Shown here: positions 31,813 to 42,662 of the stretch, piece by piece
Layout: each line of letters opens with the position of its first letter
Numbering within the stretch: the first letter of the stretch is position 1
Assembly: GCA_022376465.1 (NCBI GenBank)
Contig: JACDTU010000001.1
Coordinates: 2,294,001 to 2,358,000 of the forward strand
Source of the DNA: Cubamyces lactineus
Lineage: Eukaryota; Basidiomycota; Agaricomycetes; Polyporales; Polyporaceae
Direction of reading: 5' to 3'
Length of the DNA: 64,000 nucleotides
Notes under the pieces: model-generated
Seen by the model: the letters and a program-made list of their open reading frames with translations, nothing else
Told to the model about the DNA's origin: nothing
The model's database searches: none
Made by a program: the position numbers and the translations under genes

Positions 31813-31825
31813 GCATTTGTATGTA

Positions 31826-32250
31826 TAAGTATGGGAACGTATACAAACGTCCGGGCGGAAAGCATACATCGTGTGGGAAAACAAGGGTATGTGTTCCGAC
31901 TACGCCGCACTAGCCGAAGTATGCATACCTTCGTGTTCCATTGTGTTCTTCCGGATCCATTATTTACCTTTGTGTGGCAGCACTATTGATTACAATGCCC
32001 TACCAGGTTTACATACGTACCGGATAGAACACCATTGTATACATACATTAGTGATATACTAGTCCCACCAGCGTATATATTATATTGCTCATTTTTCCCA
32101 CATCGGGTGCTCGCACGCATTGAGAATAAGCGCAAATGCATTCACATTGAACAGCATCACTACATTAATCAGAAGTACATAATGTATAGGGCGGCGGGCT
32201 GGGGAAAGGGTAACAGGCGTTGAGAGCATTATAAATGACAGAGACATACG
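31826..32250. repeat. Left subterminal region of transposon with short repeats
   Basis: Noncoding. Holds CGTATACAAACG (about 31840), GTATGCATACCTTCGTGTTCC (about 31919) and several TACATACGTA-like words, also present in inverted form at 39945-40110. Such subterminal motif arrays bind transposase in CACTA-like elements; that role here is inference. Confidence 0.55.
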
Positions 32251-32252
32251 AG

Positions 32253-34477
32253 CTAAAGGGCGAACAGAGAACAGATATCGCGAGCAAAGTAACCGGGATC
32301 ATCAGTACAAGAGGCGACCAGCGTGTTAGAGAGTACATGGCGAGAGGTAGACAGGGCACGAGAGGGGAAAACGCAGGGAGACGAGACAGCGCGATGGAGA
32401 CGAAGGCAGAGCATGGCAGAGACAAGGGAAGAGCACAGCAGAGACGACGGGAGAGCATGGTAGAGGCGACGGGAGAACGTGGCAGATACGAGGGGAGAAC
32501 ACAGCAGATATGAGGGGAGAACGCGGTCAGGATGAGCGTTCCCGTCTGCTAGACGAACAGGCATAAGTAATGTGTTGCGCGCGCTGCGCGCGCTGCGCGC
32601 CGGACTTGTCACGTACTCGGATGCCTGGGCTTCTTTCTCAGCAGCCCGCGCGGCTTTTCTCTCGGCGCGCCGGGCAGCACGCAGCCGGTCGGCTGTTGTC
32701 TCTTCATCATCCCCTGCTGCAGTGATCTGCCGCAGGTTTCCCATGCGGCCGAAGACCCGCCTGTAAAAATGTAAGCCACATTAGCCAATATACCCCGAAA
32801 AGCGTGAAAAGACACACTCGTTCCACCATCCGAGGGTCTTCTGAGCGAATGCTGAGCCAGGGTGCTCGAAAAGCTCAACAATCGCATCAAAGAGGTGGGA
32901 CGCGTTGTACTTGCCGCAGTCTTGAGTGGAGAACTGTGTCTGGTTTGAAAGTGCGCCTCGAACCTTGCAGAGAGTCAGCAACCTGTGGGTGGCCTGATGA
33001 CCCAGCATGCTTACCACGACAGCTGTGTACGCAATCGTGCGCTCGGTGACCAGAAAGTAGTTGTAAGCAAATGCTACCGGGGGCTTGCCCGGCATCCGTT
33101 CGGGGCGGCCATATGTCATCAAGGCCGACGCAGGCCCGGTCCAAATGGCTCTGTAACACTGGCAGGGTGTTCAGCGCTGCTTGGGGCGTTGCTTACACGG
33201 GGCTAGACTCACCATGCTCAGGTACTCGCCTATGAGCAGTCCGGCGGCCTCGTCTGTTGGATCAGCCTGTGCCGCCGGCTGGTCGTACAGGAAGGACGGG
33301 AAGTTGCCGCCGCGGACAAGCTGGCTATTTCCCATGACTTGCTCAGCGAATCTGTAAAGCAATGTGAGCATCCAGTTACATTCCATCAGAGTCACGTACC
33401 TCTCCCAATCCTCATCGAATCGCTTGAGCAGCGCTTGAGGACAAAGAAGGCGTGCCGTATACCAGTTGGTCCATCCGCGTGCATACTTCTGCAGGGATGG
33501 GCCTGGGGCGGACCGGTACTTCTCATCTCCACAAGACTTGTAGGCGTTCTGCATGTACGTCATGACATGATCAACGAGGCGTCCGGAGTCATTGCTCCGC
33601 GTGCTTTTAATGTTGTGCTTGAGCTGAACAAGCATTAGCAATCTATCAGTCTATATGAATGCGCTCTTACATAGTCGCAAAGAACGCGAAGCTCTTCGTC
33701 ATCGAGCAGCGGCAGGTCGCTCTTGAGGTCTGGGATTAACTCCAGCATGGACCAGTATTGACACATGAGTTCTTTTTCGCGCGCGCGTTGCCTGCGCCTA
33801 AAGAAATGCCCGCACGGTAGTCAGTGTGAAGAAGAACAAGCCATGTAACTTGTCCTCACCGTGCCCTGGCGGCCTCCTCCTCGGCTGGATCGTCTGAGAT
33901 GTCGGCATCGTCTTCTGAGTCCGTGGGGTCCGGCGCGCCGTGGTGCATTCCAAACGTGAGCGCTTGGAAGGGATCCATAAATGGATGTACGACCCGCGGA
34001 AGGAGGCGTGCCTGAATGCGATAATTCTGAATCTCCTCAGAGGCCCTGTCAGAATGCATATAGTCAGCGAGCACGGAGAAAAATAGAGTATATGCATACA
34101 CACGTCTTGTTTTTCGTGTCGTTCTTCATGAAACTGAGGATTTTTGTGAGTTTCTTGCGCCGCTGTTTGCGAGCGCGTGGATCAGGCGCGGTCTCATCGG
34201 CCTGGCTGGGTGGACTTGTCTCCCAGGACGTGGACGTGTCCGGCTGCGATGCGTGTCCGTGCTCACCGGAACCTTGAGTGACAAGGTTTTCAGTCGCTGG
34301 AGGGCTTTCATGCCCGGCTTGAGACGCCATGTTGATAGGTGCCCTGGCATTGATAGACGCAGCGGGCACGTTGCTCGCAACCGCTGGAAGAGGCGCCAAA
34401 TGCCGTGGTGGGACAATGACACCGGTGACTTGCTTGCGCTTTTTCTTGCCTGACGAATCTTTGTGGCTCTTGCCCAT
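32253..34477 (-). CDS. DUF6698-domain protein of the transposon
   Basis: Start at MGKSHKDSSGKKKRK (ATG 34475-34477). A basic N-terminus with KKKRKQ (possible nuclear signal) and a second basic patch (ARKQRRKKLTK) is followed by an acidic stretch (DSEDDADISDDPAEEEAA). Then comes the DUF6698 core: LELIPDLKSDLPLLDDEELRVLC, ARGWTNWYTARLLCPQALLKRFD, FPSFLYDQPA, LIGEYLSM, AIWTGPASAL, TERTIAYTAVVVRGALS and FAQKTLGWWNERVFG. The tail is Arg/Ala-rich (RLRAARRAERKAARAAEKEA). Multi-exon; the last exon runs through a 22-bp minisatellite and may be longer than the ancestral gene. DUF6698 proteins travel with this transposon class; their role is not known. Confidence 0.78.
32405..32535. repeat. 22-bp minisatellite inside the transposon
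   Basis: About six imperfect copies of a 22-bp unit of the form GGGAGAACGTGGCAGATACGAG. It lies in the 3' coding part of the DUF6698 gene, so copy-number changes would shift its frame. Confidence 0.65.
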
Positions 34478-34674
34478 GCTTGAGAGAATGAGAGAGAAAA
34501 AGAGATGCGGGTGGTGGTGATAGATGAAAAGAATGAAGTCGTGCGTGCGGCGCGTCAGGTTAGTGGGAAGCCACGTGATCGCGTCGATCCCGTGCGCGTA
34601 CTGTACAGTACCTGTCAACTGGCTCTTGCTCACCTCTTTCCCGCCTTGAGTTGGGCCTCGATCTGCTTGTCTCT
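34478..34674. promoter_or_regulatory. Divergent promoter of the transposon genes
   Basis: 197 bp between the ATGs of the DUF6698 gene and the transposase. No TATA box is obvious. Confidence 0.45.
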
Positions 34675-37600
34675 ATGTTCTGGTGTCTGGGTTGCCAAGC
34701 TGAATTCGAGACTAGCCGCGGACTCAGCTTGCATACACGCACATGCCAGTATGCTGGAAGCGCGCTTGTCGACACGCTGCGCAAGCGCAAGGCAGCAGAA
34801 ACACAAGAGAGGCACCAGAAAAAGCAGAAAATCCGTAAAAATGCTATGATAGGCTCTCCTGAGGTTTGTGGCCTGCAGGCGACCCGGCAATCTATGCTAA
34901 CAAGTGTGTATTACAGCCCGAACCCATCCACGATGCTCCCATGCCAGAACCCCCTCCGCTGCCGGATCCTCTGACTATCAGCCGTGCAGGGCGCGTTCGC
35001 AAACTCCCGGGACATTTGCGCAACATGCAGCCGTCTTCACTGACATGCCTACCCGCGCATTTACGCCCTCCTGTGCCTGCAGCTCCCGCGCGTCAGCAAC
35101 CCAGCCCAGAGACTGCCGGCTCGCGTCCAGCATCGCCTCCCCCTGGCCTCCCACTCAACAACCTCGTTGCACATCCTCAGAATGAAGACGCAATGTCAGG
35201 CAAAAGCAGCGCTGACATTGTTAGGACACGCCCCAATGAATACGGCCTATACCGCATATATACGGTCAGGCCGCAGCGCGATCCGGAAGGCGACGTCTCC
35301 ATAGAGGCCGCCTTTGATCCGACGGCCTTCCCCAAACCCGCCGGGGCTCCAAACATCCCCCACGGCTTAGAGCGGCTTTTGCAGCCACCCACGAAACCCG
35401 AACCTCCACCCTTCGCGCCATTTGCCAATGTCTCGATCTTCACTGTGCTCTACTGGCAGGCATGCGGAGATAGCAACCTGAAGTCTTATTCGCAGATCGA
35501 CTTACTCGCGCGGCTTATGCAAGAGCCCGGGTTTGACCCAAAGGACCTGGCCAATCTCGATTCCGCACATGAAGAGCGCCGTCTCGACAACTACTTTGAG
35601 CATGACAAAGGGTCCCCGCTCTCCGTGGACGACCGCTGGATCAAAGGCATTGTGAAGATAAGACTGCCGAAGGAGGGAGTACAGTACAAATGTGAAGAGG
35701 ATGTGCCGGAGTTCGCTGTCGAGGACGTAACCTACCGCCCCCTCGTCGACGTCTTCACAGCAGCCTACAAGCAGCCATGCGTGAAGACTTGGCACTTCAT
35801 CCCGCACAGGCTGTATTGGATACCCGACGCTGCGACCAGCCGCTCGGCTGCTGGCAGTTGCGCATCATCTGCGCGCAGCCCCTCGCGTGAGTCCCACCGC
35901 CATTGTTTCCGGGCGCCGTTTGCTAATTGTGTTTCACACGTCAGCCACGTCGTCCGTCCCAACACCGAGCTTGAGTGGTTCCCCTTGCCCTCAGCCCTCC
36001 CCTCGCCCTTCCTCGTTTCCTTGCCCCCGGCCCTCATCTCACCCTTCCTCGTCTTCATCTTGTCCTTCCTCGTCCTCTCGTCCTCGTTCACCTCCGCACC
36101 CTCCATCTCCAGCTCACCCTACATCATCTTGCTCTTCATCGCAACCTCAATCACCATCGTCGTTGTCTGATGACTCGTCCTCAAGTGCATTACCCCAGGA
36201 CACCCACGAGGGCATTCGCGTCTACTCAGAAGTCTGGCACGGGGACACATGGCTCGAGGAAGATGCACGGATGCGCACAAGGCCGCGCGAGGCAGGAGAC
36301 CCTTCCGACTTGGAGTACGCGATCGCACCATGGGGTCTCTACTCCGACTCAACGCACCTGACTTCGTTCAGCCAGGCGTCCCTATGGCCGCTCTATGGTT
36401 ATCCCCTCGCGCAAAGCAAGTACGTCCGCGGCCAGCCCACATCGTTTGCAGCCCACCATCTCGCCTACATACCTTCGGTATGTAGACTCTCCCGCTCACC
36501 CATACCTGTTGATTAACACTTCCATATTTCCTTATAGCTACCTGATACCCTTCAAGACCTTTATCAGGCAATCTATGGTGTCCCCGCATCAGCCGCGATG
36601 CTCACATTCCTCAAGCGCGAGCTTATGCAAGCTGTCCTGCTCCTGCTTATGGACGACCGATTCATGTACGCATACGTGCATGGTCTTGTCCTCCTCTGCG
36701 GGGATGAGATAATGCGCCGTTTGTTCATTCGCTTTCTCATTCACTCAGCAGACTACCCCGAAAAGTGTGTATGATCCACGCTACCTCATCTTTGCACGCT
36801 CATCATCCACTTTTCAGAATGCTTCTCGCTTGCCTTCGATTCTTTGCCCGCTGTCCCTGTCCACGTTGCCGCATCAACAAGGACAAGATCATTGAGATGG
36901 GTACCCGCAACGACCTCTACCGCCGCAATTGGGTTCGACAGGACGACACCGACACCATCTATCGCATCAAGATCACCCGGCGTTGGGTCCTCGAGGACGG
37001 GCTCGCGCTCACCAGCAAGTACATTGCACGTGTCCTCGATCCTTTGTCGCTCACACCCACTCGTGTACGTCTCTCACTTTGACTGACTATTGATCGCGAC
37101 TTGCTAAATATTTCACTGTCACAGTCTGCCTACTCTATCCGACTACGCGAGCACGGTTTCAATGTCTACTCGCTGTTCGCCCCGGACCTCATGCATGAGT
37201 TCGAACTGGGCGTCTGGAAGTCGATATGGATTCACCTCCTGCGGATCCTGTACGCGGTCGGCGAGGACGCCATCCAACGATTAAATCAAAGGTACGTCTT
37301 GAGTCATACCTCTAGTATCCCTTGCATAGCTGACATCATAGTTAGATTCAGGCAAACACCGCCATTTGGACGGTCTACAATCAGGCGCTTTAGTGCAAAC
37401 GTTTCGAATCAAGGGAAGCTCGCGGCTCGTGACTACGAAGCGAGGCTCCAGGTAGGCAGTGTCAATGTCAAGACACCAAGCGTCATTCGCTAACTCATGT
37501 CCCACAGTGCTTCATGCCAGCATTTGAGAATCTCCTCGTGGGGCCGGCGAGCCGTAGAGACAATGGCATTGTGCTCGACTTGGGCTTCGACCTTGCGACA

Positions 37601-39174
37601 TGGCACTGTCTCGCGAAACTGCGTGAACATACGGAGATATCCTTGGCCGGGCTGGATGCGAAGACAGTCGATGTGGGGGCCACCGTTCGAACGTTTGCCA
37701 AGAAGACATGTGGGGAGTATGTCACTGTGGAGCTCCCAAGTAAAGACAGTGCGGCGCGAGGCCGTCGTACTGCCCACCTGAACAAGAACAAGAACATTCG
37801 GAAGAGGGGTGCTGCAACCACCGAAGCAAAGCGCAAGTACTTCAACTACACGACGTATAAGTTCCATGCTATGCGCGACTACGCCCCCGCGATACGCGCG
37901 ATTGCAGCGAGCGATAATTTCAACACTCAGGTGGTTCGTGTTGAAGTGGCCACATCTTCGAATATACTGACATGCGTCTTGACAGGGTGAACTCGAACAT
38001 CGACACGTCAAGCGATTCTATGCACGCACGAACAAGATCAGAGCTGCCTTTCAAATTGCCCAGCACATGCGACGTGCCGAGAAACTCCGCATCATCAAGC
38101 GACGTGTCGACGCTGCCCGTGCCTCCCAGGAGGGAGCAGCGGTGAATGCAACACTGACGGAGTTAGTTACTGGGGGCAAGCCGGATCGCAGCACGGCCGC
38201 CGTGCCACAGGAGCCGCTTCCGTTCATGGCGGACCCCCTCGCGCGGTATCACATCGCCGAATCGCAACGCGAATGCGACGACCTGTCTCTGTGGGTTGCC
38301 TCTCAGGCAGCAGACCCCGCTTTTCAGGTACGAGCGCATGGTATCATGACCTCACATCCTAGACTAACCCTCCGAGCAGGTTCAAGACTTCCTCAGTGAC
38401 CTGAGGAACCACATGCTTACCCGCTTCAACGTCGCTTTACCACTTGGCGACGAAGACTACTCGATGACGGACCGATCGCGTGTTGTCTTTATGAAGAATC
38501 GGATCTACTGGCATCGCGTGCTACGTGTCAATTATACCACTTACGACCGTCGACGGACACAAGAGTCCATCAATCCTCGGACCCACGGCGACGTGCTATT
38601 GCTGGCTACCAACAAGAACGAGGGCGACCACCCGTACTGGTACGCCCGGATCATCAAGATTTTCCACGTCAACGTCCGCATGCTTGGAGCCTTCGATGAG
38701 GAGCCCAAGCGCATCGACGTGCTGTGGGCGCGTTGGTTCCGATACGATCAGTCCGCACTCAGCGGCTTTGGCGCGAAACGACTCCCCCGTGTCACTTTCA
38801 TCCCGCCGCAGTGCAATGCAGACCAGTTCGCGTTCCTCGATCCCGCCGATGTTGTCCGTGGTGCTCACATTATCCCAGCATTCGCGCACGGCCGAACCAG
38901 TTGTTTCCTTGGCCCCTCGAGCGTACGTAACAATGGAAGCAACCTGGGAAAGGACATAAACATGGATACCGACTTCAAGTACTACTACGTAAACATGTGC
39001 GCAATTTCGGTGGTTCTCTCTGCCACGCGAGTGCTAACAACCATTGGGACGTAGATTTGCAGATCGAGACATGTTCATGCGATTCTACGGTGGCGGGATT
39101 GGCCACCAGGGACTCCGGCTTCAATCAGATACCGTTCGACGAGGACCCGTACCACTCAGACTGGCAAGACATTG
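34675..39174 (+). CDS. Plavaka-type transposase (C-terminal tail frameshifted)
   Basis: Start MFWCLGCQAEF at 34675: an N-terminal zinc finger (CLGC...LSLHTRTC) and Lys/Arg-rich linker. Then a Pro-rich region, RAGRVRKLPGHLRN, LYRIYTVRPQRDPEG, SIFTVLYWQACG, WHFIPHRLYWIPDA, a Ser/Pro-rich low-complexity exon, VYSEVWHGDTWLEED, LVLLCGDEIMRRLFIRFLIHSADYPEK, ARCPCPRC, FNVYSLFAPDLMHEFELGVWKS, FRQTPPFGRSTIRRFS, KLAARDYEARLQCFMPAFENLL, FNYTTYKFHAMRDY, LEHRHVKRFYARTNK, PHYWYARIIKIFH-like, and FADRDMFMRFYGGGIGH. These are the usual Plavaka blocks in order, in about a dozen exons. The acidic tail expected next is present but in another frame (to 39539; see separate entry). Catalyses cut-and-paste transposition in related elements; activity here is doubtful. 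Confidence 0.8.
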
Positions 39175-39539
39175 ATGAAGATGACATGGACGAGCTGGAC
39201 ACGACAGTTGAGTGCGAGCCCTTGCCTTGGGAAGATGTCCAGGAGATCCATAGCGAGCAGGATGCTCTTGCTTTGGTCCCGGAGCTCCTGGGCGCGAACG
39301 GAACTCTCAACCCGCTCCTCGATGACGATGACATCAATCAAGAAGACCACACACATGCGGAAGACGGTCAGCACATTGATTCTGAGGATGAAGAGCTGAA
39401 TGCACACGCGGATGAAGACGAGCCCGAGCGCGCTGCGGATGATTCTGCGGGAGACTCAGCTGCTGTGGGTGATGTCCTCGACGAGGAGGACGAGGGCGGG
39501 GAGGATGAGTATGCTATTGAGGGCTATGGCCATCTCTGA
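39114..39539 (+). pseudogene. Out-of-frame acidic tail of the transposase
   Basis: After GGGIGHQG the transposase frame stops at 39172-39174. The neighbouring frame reads DSGFNQIPFDEDPYHSDW, then a strongly acidic stretch rich in Asp/Glu and ends EDEYAIEGYGHL, which resembles the acidic C-terminal tail of this transposase class. A one-base indel near 39108-39117, or an unrecognised short intron, would explain it. Confidence 0.55.
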
Positions 39540-40125
39540 TGTATTCAGTAGATTACTCTATTGTACATGTTGTCTCTCACTGGCACATCAGCAAGTCATA
39601 CGAAGCTCTGCCTGGCCAGGTGGTACTAGGTAGCCAGGTCAGGCAATGTAGTACTTGCACCTTGTGCGGCACTTTTGATTGGAAGAGGCGCCGGTCACCC
39701 TAGTGCGCAGCAAGCAAGAATGTCTGCCTGTACGTCCAGGCATAAATTACTAAGGTTAGCCAAGTGGTGTATAGGCCATAGGAGGTGTGCTACAGTGTAA
39801 AAAAAAATACAAATTGTTCCGCACGATGGAAGGGCGAGGGCTAGTAGGGAAACAGTATGGCGATGGCAGTGGCTTCCGAGGAACGTGAGTGTGAGCGCCG
39901 GCCAACTCGAATCAACACCCGCGCAAGTGCTCAGTATGTATGGCATCCCATACGTATGCATACCCTATATGGCCGCGCGACGGTATCCAAACCTCGCGCG
40001 CGCGCACAACCGTTTGTATACGACCGTGCCAGAACACGAAGGTATCCATACGTATGTAAGCGCCCGCGCGGCTGTGCGGGGGTATCCATTCCTTGTGCGG
40101 CGCTACATACGTATAGATTTGATCG
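39540..40125. repeat. Right subterminal region of transposon with short repeats
   Basis: Noncoding. Contains an A9 run near 39800 and, from 39945, repeated GGTATCCA (three times), CATACGTATG (twice) and GCGCGCGC words alternating. CGAAGGTATCC at 40036-40046 is the inverted counterpart of the left ACCTTCG word. Confidence 0.55.
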
Positions 40126-40140
40126 ACACTTTTGCTGATG
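40126..40140 (-). repeat. Right terminal inverted repeat of the transposon
   Basis: On the minus strand CATCAGCAAAAGTGT. Directly followed on the plus strand by AT and the thaumatin codons GGC AAC CGC. Confidence 0.8.
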
Positions 40141-41144
40141 ATGGCAACCGCGACTTCTACGATGGTCAGTATGCCTCACACCCAGTTCATCGTCTTTACA
40201 TATCCTGATATCATCATGCGCAGTTTCTCTTGTGGACGGTTACAATCTGCCTATGGCTATCACCAACTCGGCAAACTGCCCGCTCGCCGACTGTCCTGTT
40301 GATTTGGGCCCCAGCTGTATGCTTCCAATGGATGGCATCTGAATCTTCACTGACCGATCCCTGATAGGCCCTGCGCCCATCCAAGGCCCCTTTGACTCTA
40401 CCGGCTTTCCTGTCGGATGCAAGAGCGCGTGCGCAGCAAACCTAGATGGAGATCCCAGTACGTGTGCTCGTCTCTGTCATCCGAATACTTAATGCGATTC
40501 TCATCACAGCTGACTCGGCAAATTGCTGCTCGGGGAGCCACGATACCGCCGCAACTTGTCCTTCCTCTGGTGTTCAGTACTACGACTACTTCAGTAAGGC
40601 TTACCTTTCGCACTTCGCGCGAAGCATGGTGCTAGTACTGACATGTATCTCAGAGGGCAATTGTCCGAATTCCTACGCGTACGCCTTTGATGAATCAAGC
40701 GGCACCGCCCTCTGGACGTGCGACTCCGGCCTCAACGCAGATTACACCTTGACATTCTGCCCGTACGTCCCGTTTAATGTTTGCAGAGTTACGGATTGCG
40801 TCCTAACGAGCTTGATGCATAGGTCTATCACCACTTCGAACGTTGCGTCAGCGTCCTCGATCCCTGCGGGCTCCAGCATCCCGTCAGGCGTGCCTCTCCC
40901 GACTTCAGATGGGGGCTCAAGTCCTGTTGGGAACTCTTCGACGCCTGCAGTAGGTAGCTCTACTACGGCAGGTACCGCGGCGCCTGGAACCACTACAACT
41001 GGAGGCATCGCGGCCAACATCACTGGCGCAGCCCATCCGAACGGCGCACGAATTGATGGGCACAACGTACATTCGTACGCTACGTCTATGACACTGGGAG
41101 TTGCTGTCGCGTTATTGTTGTATATGGAGGCTTTGTTCGCATAG
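40141..41144 (+). pseudogene. Thaumatin-like protein gene, 3' part (after transposon)
   Basis: Continues the frame of 31128-31797. Exons 40141-40164, 40224-40316, 40368-40457, 40510-40593, 40654-40762 and 40823-41144 give GNRDFYDVSLVDGYNLP, the most diagnostic thaumatin motif, then CPLADCPVDLGPSC, TGFPVGCKSACAAN, ANCCSGSHDTAATCPSS, NCPNSYAYAFDESSGTALWTC and YTLTFCP, the usual disulfide-rich C-terminal half. A Ser/Thr/Gly-rich stretch follows, and a final hydrophobic segment (MTLGVAVALLLYMEALFA), as in GPI-anchored fungal thaumatin-like proteins. It has no start codon or promoter of its own, so the gene is split. All introns have good GT-AG borders, which suggests that the insertion is recent. 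Confidence 0.88.
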
Positions 41145-41852
41145 TGTATTGACACGCGTCTCGGCCAAGCATTCGCCGTCTGACACGAACATTGATATGC
41201 ATATTGTGTGCACTGTGTCGGACAGCACGATGGTATGTACAGAGTTAGACGAGTGGACGCCATTTATCACAGTACTAGGACTTATAGTACAATGAGTACG
41301 ATAACAACGACACTTGGATAGCATGCCACGGAGTACGAATCGACGTGAGCCAACCATGGCCATCCGTAGCACCTCTACCGCCTCCGCCTCCGAGACGGTA
41401 CGCCGTTTCCCCGCCTCATCTGCACCACGTGCAAATGGGTGCGTGAACGGTGGGCGTGACATCGTGTAACCACCAGCCCGGCAATGAATGCTCCAGGAAT
41501 CTGTGTGCAAGGTCAGAGTACAAACTCAAGGGGGAACCAAAACCACTGAAAGGGGCGACACGCTATCCGAGTCCTATTACTACGCTATCGGTTGTTTCGG
41601 TTACTCTACGAACACCAGATGCAAGGCTGTATTGGTGCGATGAGCCGTATGGCATGTGTACCAGATTGATCTGCGTCGACAATAGATGTCCAAAGAACTT
41701 CAATCCAAGTCAACCCCCCTGGACGGGGGTGGATGCTATATCACATACAAGATATGGGCCGCTCCAACCCCTCCTACCCGCATAACGCATTCGCGATTCG
41801 GAGGCTGGTCCTCTAGTACCCTCCAGTGGCAACCGCTCGTCTCTCCTGCCGC
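41145..41852. other. Intergenic region downstream of the thaumatin-like gene
   Basis: A 708-bp stretch between two convergent 3' ends. Short ORFs only; nothing recognised. Confidence 0.4.
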
Positions 41853-42212
41853 TCACTCGCAATTGCAAAAGTTCACATCCAAGCGAGCGTTGTGTCCGCT
41901 GCTGCTGTACGTGTCGATTCCCCCGTCCTGGTGGCCGTAGCATTGCTGGATGATATCCGTGAAGGCCGTGACGCAGTCAATCTCGGTGTTGAACGACCCG
42001 TCGAGCGTAATGTGCCCGTAGCCCCACGGGAAGGAGGCGCTCCGCTGCCAGTAGCCGTTCCCGCAGAACCACTGGCTTGCACTCCCCATGCTGAGGACCG
42101 TCTCGCAGTAGCTGCACTTGTTCGCGTGGTAGCATATCGCTGCGTTGCCGGATGACGCCGTGGATGAGATGACGAGGGCCGTCGTAGACAAGGTGGCGAA
42201 ACTGATGCGCAT
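41853..42212 (-). CDS. Small secreted eight-cysteine protein, divergent copy g (SSP-g)
   Basis: 119 residues, start MRISFATLSTTAL at 42212, signal peptide to about SGNA. The mature chain ICYHANKCSYCETVLSMGS keeps eight Cys, W after Cys4 (FCGNGYW), PWGYGHITLDGSF, CYGHQDGGID and ARLDVNFCNCE. It lies apart from the main clusters and is diverged at most non-Cys sites, so it is an old family member. No SSP promoter element was found upstream. Confidence 0.83.
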   Translation of the reverse strand: MRISFATLSTTALVISSTASSGNAAICYHANKCSYCETVLSMGSASQWFCGNGYWQRSASFPWGYGHITLDGSFNTEIDCVTAFTDIIQQCYGHQDGGIDTYSSSGHNARLDVNFCNCE

Positions 42213-42662
42213 AGCGACTTTCCGGAACGAGTGCTATGCGAACAGTGAGGTATTCAGTTCGTATTCTCTCGTGTGCAAATATAACGGCGTACCGTATGGA
42301 GGCGAAGTCACTTCGTGTGTTTGTGGGGGATCCGAGTCGGTTGGGCTACCGGTGACTGCCTCTTAAGAACTGCTCTGTCAGGGAGGCCGGGTCAGGCCTC
42401 TCCCGTCGTCAATACGAGAAGGAGCTCGGTTGCGTTGAAAGTCAGGCTACAGCAACATTCACATCACCGTACGTTGAAGTGCGTCGTCACCTGTGTCCAG
42501 GAGGTCTGCATACAGCCACCGCTGTTGCGTTGAATCAAATCTTATTCAGTATCAACGTATCGCCATTCACAGATCAAGTGCACTCTAAAGCAACGTTCCG
42601 CTCGTCGTACCCGGTGTAATGTGATACCGAGCATCTGAGTGCGGGCCGTGTGACGCACAATC
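42213..42662. other. Intergenic region upstream of SSP-g
   Basis: Holds the SSP-g promoter. No other feature seen. Confidence 0.35.

Larger units (their letters stand above)
31798..40140. mobile_element. Plavaka-type DNA transposon, 8,343 bp, inserted in the thaumatin-like gene
   Basis: Termini are inverted: CATCAGCAAAAATGT at 31798-31812 and the reverse complement of CATCAGCAAAAGTGT at 40126-40140 (14 of 15 identical). Both sides are flanked by AT (31796-31797 and 40141-40142), a 2-bp target duplication; removing the element with one AT rejoins the thaumatin frame exactly. Inside are a transposase gene on the plus strand and a DUF6698 gene on the minus strand, divergent, as in related basidiomycete elements. 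Subterminal regions hold short repeats built on GTATCC, CATACGTATG and ACCTTCGTGTTC. The exact duplication length (2 or 3 bp) cannot be settled from one copy. Confidence 0.88.

Noticed and set aside
39857..40208. Plus-strand ORFs over the right end of the transposon
   Set aside because: They run through the subterminal repeat array and across the transposon border into the thaumatin gene, so they cannot be real genes.
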